Assembly (NCBI GenBank): GCA_021806865.1
Contig: JAKAPU010000155.1
Span: 1-6,303, forward strand
Direction of reading: 5' to 3'
Origin: an archaeon
GTDB lineage: Archaea; Thermoproteota; Nitrososphaeria; Nitrososphaerales; CADDZS01
Length of the DNA: 6,303 nt
The translations under genes and the position numbers were made by a program. The notes under the pieces were generated by a model. It worked only from the letters and a program-made list of their open reading frames with translations, ran no database searches and was not told where the DNA came from. This document shows, one piece after another, positions 1 to 6,035 of this stretch. Position 1 is the stretch's first letter; each line of letters begins with the position of its first letter.

Positions 1-21
1 AATAAGATCGTACACACTGAC
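1..21 (+). repeat. Left arm of a perfect 21-base inverted repeat
   Basis: Bases 1-21 (AATAAGATCG...CTGAC) are the exact reverse complement of 189-209. This arm lies 14 bases beyond the M1 stop codon and touches the window edge, so the match may continue outside. It is either a fold-back or assembly artefact, or part of a long-range stem closing over the last codons of M1. Confidence 0.9.
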
Positions 22-35
22 TCAAATTTCGAAAC

Positions 36-2576
36 TCAGCCGCTGTTTGTGGAATGCAGTTTCTCTTTCAACATACGATTTTCCTGCTCTAACCGGCAAA
101 AATCATCCGCCATCTGCTTCGATGCACGTGATTGCTCTGTCAACTTCTTTGATGCATCAATCGCTCTCCGCATGAGTTTGCCATCGATGTCAGTGTGTAC
201 GATCTTATTGAGAACACCAATAAAGCTAATGTCCTCGCTTCTCTCCATCGCACAGACGGCATTAATACTCACTTCGAGATCTTCGTCCCACAAAAGCTCT
301 TCCAGTTTTTCTTTGGCTCTGTTATCGTGAGTGTATGAGCCCAGTGCCATCGCAGCAGCCCTTCTGATTACGTGGGTTGTGCTTGGGCTCGTACATTCAA
401 GCAATAATGGCAAGCATTTGTCCAGTTTCAGATCTCCCATCCCCAAGATGGCGCTGGATGCTATCACATCATCATGGGATTGTACATTGATGGCACCTAC
501 CAAGATATCATATGATTCGGGATTCTTGATTTTGCCGAGACTGGCTAAAGCTGCTGCTTTGACATAATAGCTTGTGTCAGTTCTCCACATGGTCTCCAAT
601 GTCTCAAAGGCAGATCTATCCTTGAATTCCCCCAGTGTGTTCGCGACTGCTTTCCTTGCCTTCGGATGAGGATGGTTGGATCCTTTCAACAACTGATCCA
701 GCGCACCTTTGGTCCTAATTTTTCCCAGGGCCTTTGCAGCTTCAGCAGAAAGTGCCCAGAAGCCCTCGGTCACGAGTATACTTCCAAGCGCTTCGATAGT
801 CTTCCGGGAAGGACTCTTGGTCATACTTCTAATTGCCAAAATCCTACAATAGACATGGTCGTCGCCCCTTGCCTTGATAATTTGCGAAGTTGTATCTTCC
901 TCAACCTCCAAAGATCCAGGGGCCGAAATATCGGGGTCAAAGCAGACAAAGTCTGGCCTTTCTTCGAGATCAAAGATAAATGATTCGTTGCGGTGACTTA
1001 GGATTATCTTATTGGTAACAACAGCCGAGTCTTTCCTGAAGATTATCGTGATTGGAATCCTTAATGGTCGTTCTTGCTGTCGTTGCTCTGCTTTGATTGT
1101 AACCGTCTTTTCAATTGGATCGTAGCTGTAAGAGAACTTTAGATCCGGATGTCCTGATCTATAGATCCACTGATCGAAGAACCACTCAAGACTCTTGTTT
1201 GTGGTTTCCTCAATAGACTTCCTAAAGTCATCTGTTTCAGCATTACTAAATTTGAATCTTTCAAGATATGTTTTTACTCCCTTCCTGAAATTACTCTCGC
1301 CTATCAGATTCATGAGCGAGTTGAGAACTAGCGCGCCTTTACGATACGTATGAGCATCATACATCTCCTCGGGCGCCGAGTACAGTTTGGTGACAATAGG
1401 CCGAACATACTTTTTTGAGGCCTCTTCCAGATAAGCATCCATCTTGGTAATCAAGTCGTAGTGGAATTCTTCGCATCCAGCATCATGCCTAAAATACAAC
1501 GCCTGGAAGAATGTAGCAAAACCTTCGTTGAGCCAAGTGTGAGACCAATCTTTGCAGGTGACAAGACAACCAAACCACTGATGTGCGAGCTCATGTGCTA
1601 CGACATCATTACTTGTGAAATCGATATGAGCTATTTCGTCATGCAGTTGTCTCTCAGGAAACCTAGCCGCTGTAATATTTTCCATCGCTCCACGTCGCAT
1701 GGGTGAGAGAACACATGTTTGAGAATACTGCTCGTATGGATACCTCAGTCCAGTGAATTCCGAGAAGAACCTCATAATGTCAGGTGTTTTCGAGAAACTT
1801 CTGTCTATGTCCCCACCCCTGCCCTTCGGAACGAAGTAATAAAGTCGAATACTATCATCTAGTAAATCATTCTTACTGTCAAATTCTCCAGCATAGAATG
1901 CAATAAGGTATGACGAATGAGGCTTGTCCATCAGCCAGTGGTATCTCTTCTTTCCATTCGACTCGGAAACCTCCTGTAATACACCATTTGCGACGACAGA
2001 TTGATTTTCCGGCACAGTAAGGATTATCTCTGACGTGAACTTCATGTTCGGATAATCGTAGATAGGGATCCAATATCTGTTGTGCTGACACTCGCCTTGT
2101 GTCCAGGCCATGTATGGCCAGTCGGGATGGTCATCGTTGGGCGTGATTAGAAACAATCCTCTTTTAGGCTCGATGACTTCATATTCGATCCCGACCTCAG
2201 CGTTACTCACTTGACTGGGCAACCGTATCAGCAGTTTTTTGCCATCATATGAATAGTGAGCACATTCTCCATTTATCACAATACGATTAATGTCTAAATT
2301 TACGGCGTCAAGTTCAACAATTTTGTTCTCATTGATATTTCTCACTCTGAGAATCATGGTTGCCCTCAGCGACTTAGAACCATAGTCGAGCTCACCCTCC
2401 AGACGAACATGTTCGATTAGGAAATTTCTGTCTCTAGCATATTGTTCGATAAAGTCAGGGCGAACGAAGCCCTTCCCAATACTACTGAGATAGTATTCTT
2501 CTTCGGAGAAACTCAATTTAGGTCGGTGCTGGAAAACAATGTACCCATCTTCGTATTTGTGACTCTTGATTGCCAA
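36..2576 (-). CDS. M1 family zinc aminopeptidase with C-terminal HEAT-repeat domain
   Basis: This 846-residue protein is a metallopeptidase of the M1 (aminopeptidase N/gluzincin) family, expected to remove N-terminal residues from peptides in the cytoplasm; no signal peptide or membrane segment is visible. Seen directly: the exopeptidase motif GAMEN at 296-300, the zinc site HELAH at 328-332 with the third ligand E351 in LNEGF (the HEXXH-X18-E spacing), and the transition-state tyrosine Y411 in YRKGALVL. The order is an N-terminal beta domain (about 50-250), the catalytic domain (255-470), a small beta domain (about 478-555), then seven or eight HEAT-like helical repeats (about 574-815) and a short charged, probably coiled-coil tail (815-846). 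The regular HEAT array replaces the usual C-terminal helical domain of the longer M1 enzymes. The start is TTG: a stop lies six codons upstream in frame, and the N-terminal beta domain begins soon after. The gene sits 22 bases behind the M24 peptidase gene, probably co-transcribed. All catalytic residues are present, so it should be active; substrate preference is unknown. Confidence 0.93.
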   Translation of the reverse strand: MAIKSHKYEDGYIVFQHRPKLSFSEEEYYLSSIGKGFVRPDFIEQYARDRNFLIEHVRLEGELDYGSKSLRATMILRVRNINENKIVELDAVNLDINRIVINGECAHYSYDGKKLLIRLPSQVSNAEVGIEYEVIEPKRGLFLITPNDDHPDWPYMAWTQGECQHNRYWIPIYDYPNMKFTSEIILTVPENQSVVANGVLQEVSESNGKKRYHWLMDKPHSSYLIAFYAGEFDSKNDLLDDSIRLYYFVPKGRGGDIDRSFSKTPDIMRFFSEFTGLRYPYEQYSQTCVLSPMRRGAMENITAARFPERQLHDEIAHIDFTSNDVVAHELAHQWFGCLVTCKDWSHTWLNEGFATFFQALYFRHDAGCEEFHYDLITKMDAYLEEASKKYVRPIVTKLYSAPEEMYDAHTYRKGALVLNSLMNLIGESNFRKGVKTYLERFKFSNAETDDFRKSIEETTNKSLEWFFDQWIYRSGHPDLKFSYSYDPIEKTVTIKAEQRQQERPLRIPITIIFRKDSAVVTNKIILSHRNESFIFDLEERPDFVCFDPDISAPGSLEVEEDTTSQIIKARGDDHVYCRILAIRSMTKSPSRKTIEALGSILVTEGFWALSAEAAKALGKIRTKGALDQLLKGSNHPHPKARKAVANTLGEFKDRSAFETLETMWRTDTSYYVKAAALASLGKIKNPESYDILVGAINVQSHDDVIASSAILGMGDLKLDKCLPLLLECTSPSTTHVIRRAAAMALGSYTHDNRAKEKLEELLWDEDLEVSINAVCAMERSEDISFIGVLNKIVHTDIDGKLMRRAIDASKKLTEQSRASKQMADDFCRLEQENRMLKEKLHSTNSG
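189..209 (-). repeat. Right arm of the 21-base inverted repeat, inside the M1 coding region
   Basis: This arm encodes residues 790-796 (NKIVHTD) of the M1 protein, in the HEAT domain. It is perfectly complementary to bases 1-21 beyond the gene's stop, with a 167-base loop between the arms. The match ends at 188, where the complementarity with base 22 breaks. Confidence 0.9.
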
Positions 2577-2590
2577 TAATTTCTTTGCAT

Positions 2591-2596
2591 ATCACC
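2591..2596 (-). promoter_or_regulatory. Ribosome-binding site GGTGAT upstream of the M1 gene
   Basis: GGTGAT matches the archaeal Shine-Dalgarno core and sits directly after the M24 stop codon, in the 22-base gap between the two peptidase genes. It is 14 bases from the TTG at 2576, longer than ideal, and immediately next to an ATG at 2590 that is out of frame with M1. Its position supports translation of M1 from a shared transcript. Confidence 0.5.
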
Positions 2597-2598
2597 GG

Positions 2599-3762
2599 TT
2601 AAAATGTAGACAAGGGGAAAAGCTTCGTATCTAACATTTCTGCGCCTTGGCCCGTAATAGCAACATCAGTCTCTATTCTGCAACCAGTAATTCCTGGCAA
2701 GTAGACTGCTGGTTCAATTGTGACAACCATGCCCTCTCCAAATACGTATGGCTCGCCTTCCTCGATTGTCGGCATCTCATGAACACTAAGTCCAATACCA
2801 TGGCCTATACTGTGCTTAGGCTGCGGCAATCCATTTTTGCCCAGGATAGATCTGGCTTTCTTTGCGGCCCCCTCAACAGATTGCCCAGATACCACACTCA
2901 TGAACGACTGGTTGATTGCCTCTTCGACTAGCTTGACAAGTCTGGTTTGCTGGTTGGGAGGAGATCCTAGCACGAATGTACGAGTTAGGTCAGAAGTGTA
3001 CCCATTAACACGTGCGCCAAGATCCACCAATAACAAGCCATTTGATCCTACCTTCCGAGCCGAGGATCCCTTGTGAGGAATGGCAGCGTTTTCAGCGTAT
3101 TGGACTGATACGAAGGATTTTTCGCCACCATGTCTTTCCATTGTTGCACTGGCTTCCGCGGCAAACTCCATTTCAGTTAGACCATCCCTTGCGATTGATT
3201 CAATTGTCTTAAGCCCGAGAGTTGCAAGCTCCACCGCCTTTCTGATATTTTCCAGTTCTTGTCTTGTCTTTACCATTCGCATTAGTCTTATTGAACTCCC
3301 AAAGGGAACCAGTTCCACATCCAGAGACCTGAACTTGTTGAACACCTCAAGAGTGAGCTCAATGTCGTCAACTCCGACTCTCTTACCTATCAATCCCTTT
3401 TCTTCAATTACCTCCTTGATCCTTCGTAATCCGTTGTCAAGTGGCGTAGTCACAACTGCACGCACATCTTCGATTCTCGTAGCAGAGTTAACTCGTTCTT
3501 GCTCAAACTGTTTCACTATTAGAACTGGATCAGAGTCTAGCGGAATTATGACGCCGGCGTCTTGTAGACGTCGTACTCCTGACAGGTAATGCAGCGTGAC
3601 ATTGTCATTAGCTTTGTTAGTTTGGAAGTGAATAAAGCCATCCAAACAGTTGGCTATAAGAAGATCCTTTAGGCGCCCCAAGATTGTTTCATTCGTTGAG
3701 TTAAAGTTTACATTTGTCGTTCGTTTAATGAACACATCACTTCCTGAACATTCGCTAATCAA
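2599..3762 (-). CDS. M24 family Xaa-Pro dipeptidase/aminopeptidase
   Basis: This 387-residue protein belongs to the M24B 'pita-bread' metallopeptidases (prolidase/Xaa-Pro aminopeptidase), which cleave the bond before proline in dipeptides or at peptide N-termini. All five dinuclear-metal ligands can be seen: D247 and D258 (VDLG...TSDLTRT), H321 (GHGIGLSVHE), E350 (TIEPAVYLPG) and E364 (CRIETDVA); the conserved H230 (IPHK) and H328 are also there. Residues about 28-155 form the N-terminal creatinase-like domain, the rest the catalytic domain. It has no signal peptide, so it is cytoplasmic. Family members from archaea are about 350-360 residues, which makes the first 27 residues suspect: they look unlike the family, whereas LGRLKDLLIANCLDG from residue 28 matches its usual beginning. 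The given start is TTG at 3762; GTG at 3735 (residue 10, directly preceded by GGAAGTGAT) and TTG at 3681 (residue 28) are alternatives. It precedes the M1 gene by 22 bases. Dipeptidase and aminopeptidase activity cannot be told apart by eye. Confidence 0.92.
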   Translation of the reverse strand: MISECSGSDVFIKRTTNVNFNSTNETILGRLKDLLIANCLDGFIHFQTNKANDNVTLHYLSGVRRLQDAGVIIPLDSDPVLIVKQFEQERVNSATRIEDVRAVVTTPLDNGLRRIKEVIEEKGLIGKRVGVDDIELTLEVFNKFRSLDVELVPFGSSIRLMRMVKTRQELENIRKAVELATLGLKTIESIARDGLTEMEFAAEASATMERHGGEKSFVSVQYAENAAIPHKGSSARKVGSNGLLLVDLGARVNGYTSDLTRTFVLGSPPNQQTRLVKLVEEAINQSFMSVVSGQSVEGAAKKARSILGKNGLPQPKHSIGHGIGLSVHEMPTIEEGEPYVFGEGMVVTIEPAVYLPGITGCRIETDVAITGQGAEMLDTKLFPLSTF

Positions 3763-3789
3763 AATTTTCCGGCGGTCCTAGCTCAACGA

Positions 3790-3909
3790 CTATTCTATGT
3801 TATTAACAACCACAGTTAGCGTATCTCTTTGGGCCCCAGTGTCCTTTCCGTCAAGTTCTGGTCTCATCGCAGAGAATAGAAATGACTCTGAAAAACTCGC
3901 CCTACTCAT
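3790..3909 (-). CDS. Small open frame, 39 codons, between binding protein and M24 gene (uncertain; possibly part of a decayed or frameshifted small gene)
   Basis: The frame runs from ATG at 3909 to TAG at 3790 and stays open upstream to 3979, with a possible TTG start at 3945 (51 residues). It includes FSAMRPELDGKDTGAQ and RDTLTVVVNN, which read like a real beta-alpha-beta protein rather than noise. If one base is skipped after VVVNN, the next frame continues HRIVVELGPPENFD, and after a second one-base shift LANVQEVMCSLNERQM to a TAA at 3708. The composite is about the length of the KEOPS subunit Pcc1 (80-90 residues) and faintly resembles its order of elements (helix ending in A-L-K/R-P-E, two strands, helix). 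That likeness is weak and judged by eye. It could be a pseudogene, a gene with sequencing indels, or a chance open frame. It lies in the same direction as its neighbours and in frame with the M24 start, separated by two stops. Confidence 0.22.
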   Translation of the reverse strand: MSRASFSESFLFSAMRPELDGKDTGAQRDTLTVVVNNIE

Positions 3910-3933
3910 TGTGGAATAAACGCATACTTTCCT

Positions 3934-3952
3934 GCGAAGAAACAATTCTCGC
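3934..3952. other. Small hairpin downstream of the binding-protein gene
   Basis: GCGAAGAA and TTCTCGC can pair over seven bases with one bulged base around a four-base loop. It lies about 40 bases past the binding-protein stop codon. It could mark a transcript 3' end or a processing point, but there is no following T-run of the kind expected for a terminator, so its role is open. Confidence 0.25.
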
Positions 3953-3975
3953 CCCCATACGTTTGGATTTTCTGC

Positions 3976-3983
3976 TATCTAAA
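3976..3983 (-). promoter_or_regulatory. TATA-like box after the binding-protein gene, possible promoter for the peptidase genes
   Basis: TTTAGATA on the minus strand closely resembles the archaeal TATA consensus and lies just past the binding-protein stop. Transcription from it would start near 3953, before the small open frame and the M24-M1 pair. This would allow the peptidases to be expressed independently of the binding protein. A weaker AT-rich stretch (TTAATAACATA, 3796-3806) is an alternative closer to the M24 start. Confidence 0.3.
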
Positions 3984-3989
3984 CCACGC

Positions 3990-5852
3990 TCAGCTTTGCA
4001 ATGCGTAGATGGTCGCAAAGTACGGGCCTGGCATTGCAGGCATGTTTGGATTGAAAAAGTATCCATGTACATTGCTTTGCATGACCTGATAAGCTATTGG
4101 TTGTGCTATCCAAACGTAGGCGTAATCACTCACTATCAGCTGTATTGCTTGGCTGATCAGTGAAAGCCTCGTGGTAGTGTCTGTAGTAGCTGCTTGTTGC
4201 TGTATCAAATTGATTGCTTGCTGATCATGATATCCAGAATATCCAGCCAATGCTGGGTTGACGGCAAAAACGCTTAGCATGTCTGTAGGATCCACGTAGT
4301 CGGCTGACCAACCAGCTACCCACATAGTTACTTGATGAGAACGTTGAAGATTAATGTAAGTTGGGAACGAAAGAGCTTGCGGTTGTAGTTCTAGTCCAGT
4401 TCCAAGATTATTGATCGCCTGCGACATTAGAACCATTGCTGTCTGACGGCTTGCAGAACCGGAAGTATAGTAAACAGGCACTGTCTTCGGATTACTAGGT
4501 GAGAAACCAAGTTGTTGACCGGCCTGTACAAGCAGATCTTTCGCTTCGGTCAGATTGTACGATGGATAGGATATGTTGCTATCGAACCCGAACATTCCCT
4601 TTGGTATAGGTTGATTCGCGTATATGGCGAATCCATCTAATCCATTCGTGATGTACGACTGGTAGTCAAAAGCGTAGGCCATAGCCTCTCTAACGTCCTT
4701 GTTAGCAAACGGTTGAAAACTGGCCAAACTGCCAGTTGAAGTCTGTATCTGTTCATTCATTGCAATGGCATCAATTCCCAGCAATTTAAATGGGCCCTCA
4801 ACTTTTATTCCAGAGGCGACCGATTGGATCTCTCCATTGCTCGTCCACGCAGTCATATTGATGAATTGACCCATCTGGTTCTCAGCAATTTCAGCAAGAT
4901 TAGCTGTTCCTGCCTTCATATCGAGTACCATTGTGCTAGGTGAGGTAACCGATTTAATGATTACAGTCTTAGTTTTTGGGACATCGGAACCATAGGGACC
5001 GCCCCAATAGTGTGTATTGGCTTGCAAAACCGCGGCTCCGCTTGACGCGTCGTAGCTTTGCAGCGTATATGGTCCAGTGCCGCAGGCGCCTTGATTCAAC
5101 ATCCAGCTGTTCTGCTGCCCTGGCTGAACGCCACCGTGCGCTTCGACATATGATGGTGACACTATGTCAGCCACATTGTTTGCAAGTATCTTCAAGAAAG
5201 CGGAATAGGGACTAGCGAGATGAATTGCGACCTCGTAGTTGCCCAAAACTTGGACGCCATTAGCTGAAAGATAGTTGTTCACATCTGACTGGGTGTGATT
5301 TGATAGCGCATATGTTTGAGCACCCTCTATGAAATCGGAAAGCATCCATGAAACAGGCTGATTCATTATTACAGCCCTATCCAAACTGAATTTGACAGCG
5401 GATGCATTGAATGGCGTTCCATCACAGAATTGGATGCCTGTTCTGAGGTTGAAAGTATAAGTGGTTCCATTGCTTGAAATGCTGTAGTTTTGGGCAAGCC
5501 AAGGTACAAGTGTGGTTGAAGAACCGTTGAACCAAACAAGTGGTTCGTAAGCGTTCATGATTATCTCTTGACCAGCTCCGTCTTGGCTGCTTGCGGGATC
5601 TATACTTCGTGGTATGAGTGCTTGCTCGTACGTAATGGTGCTGAGCAGTTGAGTACTGCTGGCCAGAGTGGAGGTAGAAGTAGAGGTGGAGGTAGAAGTA
5701 GAGGTGGAGGTAGAAGTAGAGGTGGAGGTAGAAGTAGCCAGAGTTAGGGCATAATAGCCACCACCAGCTACCAAGAGAATTATGACAAGAACGACTATGA
5801 GAACGGTTTTGCTTATTGCGCTCCGAGCAAACTTTGCACTCCTAACACGCAT
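3990..5852 (-). CDS. Membrane-anchored ABC transporter substrate-binding protein, family 5 (peptide/oligopeptide type)
   Basis: This 620-residue protein is an extracellular solute-binding protein of family 5 (DppA/OppA-like), which delivers peptides or related solutes to an ABC importer. Residues 1-15 are basic, 16-38 form one hydrophobic segment, and 40-62 are an uninterrupted Thr-Ser alternation; there is no lipobox cysteine. This is the architecture of archaeal surface binding proteins held in the membrane by an N-terminal helix (possibly processed like a class III/prepilin-type signal) and lifted off it by a Thr/Ser stalk. The binding domain follows, with family hallmarks such as SIDPASSQDG near 83-92, FCDGTPFNAS (142-151), GTGPY (258-262) and a C-terminal region with YSGYHDQQAINLI. 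Only two cysteines exist, C143 and C257, so a disulfide is possible. Eight N-X-S/T sequons (for example N109, N122, N128, N149) fit an N-glycosylated surface protein. Start: ATG with AGGAG eight bases upstream and a TATA-like box. No permease or ATPase gene adjoins it. Peptide specificity is inferred from the family and the neighbouring peptidases; family 5 also includes nickel and sugar binders. Confidence 0.93.
   Translation of the reverse strand: MRVRSAKFARSAISKTVLIVVLVIILLVAGGGYYALTLATSTSTSTSTSTSTSTSTSTSTSTLASSTQLLSTITYEQALIPRSIDPASSQDGAGQEIIMNAYEPLVWFNGSSTTLVPWLAQNYSISSNGTTYTFNLRTGIQFCDGTPFNASAVKFSLDRAVIMNQPVSWMLSDFIEGAQTYALSNHTQSDVNNYLSANGVQVLGNYEVAIHLASPYSAFLKILANNVADIVSPSYVEAHGGVQPGQQNSWMLNQGACGTGPYTLQSYDASSGAAVLQANTHYWGGPYGSDVPKTKTVIIKSVTSPSTMVLDMKAGTANLAEIAENQMGQFINMTAWTSNGEIQSVASGIKVEGPFKLLGIDAIAMNEQIQTSTGSLASFQPFANKDVREAMAYAFDYQSYITNGLDGFAIYANQPIPKGMFGFDSNISYPSYNLTEAKDLLVQAGQQLGFSPSNPKTVPVYYTSGSASRQTAMVLMSQAINNLGTGLELQPQALSFPTYINLQRSHQVTMWVAGWSADYVDPTDMLSVFAVNPALAGYSGYHDQQAINLIQQQAATTDTTTRLSLISQAIQLIVSDYAYVWIAQPIAYQVMQSNVHGYFFNPNMPAMPGPYFATIYALQS
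5668..5737 (-). repeat. 18-base tandem repeat, four copies, encoding the Thr/Ser stalk
   Basis: The plus-strand unit GTGGAGGTAGAAGTAGAG occurs at 5668, 5686, 5704 and 5722, with the last copy two bases short and no mismatch seen. Each copy encodes six residues of Thr-Ser alternation, so copy number changes alter stalk length in steps of six residues without shifting the frame. The bounds of the encoded tract are residues 40-62 of the binding protein. Confidence 0.95.
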
Positions 5853-5860
5853 ATCGAGGA

Positions 5861-5865
5861 CTCCT
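5861..5865 (-). promoter_or_regulatory. Shine-Dalgarno-like AGGAG before the binding-protein start
   Basis: AGGAG on the minus strand ends eight bases before the ATG at 5852, which supports that start. If transcription starts as close to the ATG as the TATA-like box suggests, this element would be left out of the mRNA; the two signals are thus partly in conflict, and only one of them may be used. Confidence 0.45.
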
Positions 5866-5870
5866 GCTTA

Positions 5871-5883
5871 TTAGATATTAAAA
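5871..5883 (-). promoter_or_regulatory. TATA-like box of the substrate-binding-protein gene
   Basis: Read on the minus strand this is TTTTAATATCTAA, the most AT-rich stretch upstream of the ATG at 5852. Its centre is about 26 bases from the start codon, the distance expected between an archaeal TATA box and the transcription start. The mRNA may therefore begin at or very near the ATG. Placement is by pattern only. Confidence 0.5.
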
Positions 5884-5902
5884 CATTGAGGATTTGGGTG
5901 TT

Positions 5903-5939
5903 AGAGCATTGTCTGTAAGCTGCTCAGACATACTGCTCT
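5903..5939. promoter_or_regulatory. Imperfect palindrome in the divergent intergenic region, candidate operator
   Basis: Two nested pairs of arms are seen: AGAGCA (5903-5908) with TGCTCT (5934-5939), and TGTCTG (5910-5915) with CAGACA (5925-5930), around a nine-base centre. A further seven-base pair, CATTGAG (5884-5890) with CTCAATG (5938-5944), partly overlaps the outer arm. The palindrome lies 20 bases upstream of the binding-protein TATA-like box and over 50 bases upstream of the other one. A dimeric regulator site is one reading; a transcribed hairpin is less likely since it sits upstream of both putative starts. Confidence 0.35.
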
Positions 5940-5991
5940 CAATGGAGAACCGATTAGCGCATTGCCTGCAACTCATTTGGAGTCGAGACGG

Positions 5992-6008
5992 TTTCGATAT
6001 ATTCATAT
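5992..6008 (+). promoter_or_regulatory. TATA-like region of the luciferase-like oxidoreductase gene
   Basis: The stretch TTTCGATATATTCATAT lies 28-44 bases before the ATG at 6036. An archaeal TATA box centred near 6000 would put the transcription start near 6026, giving a leader of about ten bases. GTGAT directly abuts the ATG, too close to work as a normal ribosome-binding site, in keeping with a leaderless or short-leader message. Confidence 0.42.
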
Positions 6009-6035
6009 GGCTATCAAGTCTCTGAAATAAGTGAT

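Noticed and set aside
49..983. Three plus-strand open frames of 78-105 codons (49-330, 331-567, 666-983)
   Set aside because: All lie antisense to the HEAT-repeat part of the M1 gene, and their translations are low-complexity shadows.
1461..2091. Open frames of 70-81 codons on either strand (1461-1706 plus, 1879-2091 minus)
   Set aside because: They overlap the M1 catalytic and N-terminal domains in other frames and show no domain or start signal.
3080..3589. 169-codon plus-strand open frame
   Set aside because: It lies wholly antisense to the M24 gene, whose five metal ligands show which strand codes; the Ser/Leu-rich translation has no recognisable motif.
3763..3989. Possible tRNA or structured RNA in the gap between the binding protein and M24
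   Set aside because: No cloverleaf, no T-loop consensus and no CCA-type end was found on either strand; only one short hairpin at 3934-3952.
3882..4163. 93-codon plus-strand open frame running from the intergenic gap into the binding-protein gene
   Set aside because: More than half is antisense to the conserved binding-protein C-terminus and its composition (Cys/His/Trp-rich) is typical of a shadow frame.
4976..5215. 79-codon plus-strand open frame
   Set aside because: Antisense to the binding-protein core around the GTGPY motif, with Arg/Ser-rich shadow composition.
5668..5737. Possible CRISPR-like or satellite repeat
   Set aside because: The copies are directly adjacent with no spacers and are in frame with a Thr/Ser linker; it is a coding tandem repeat.
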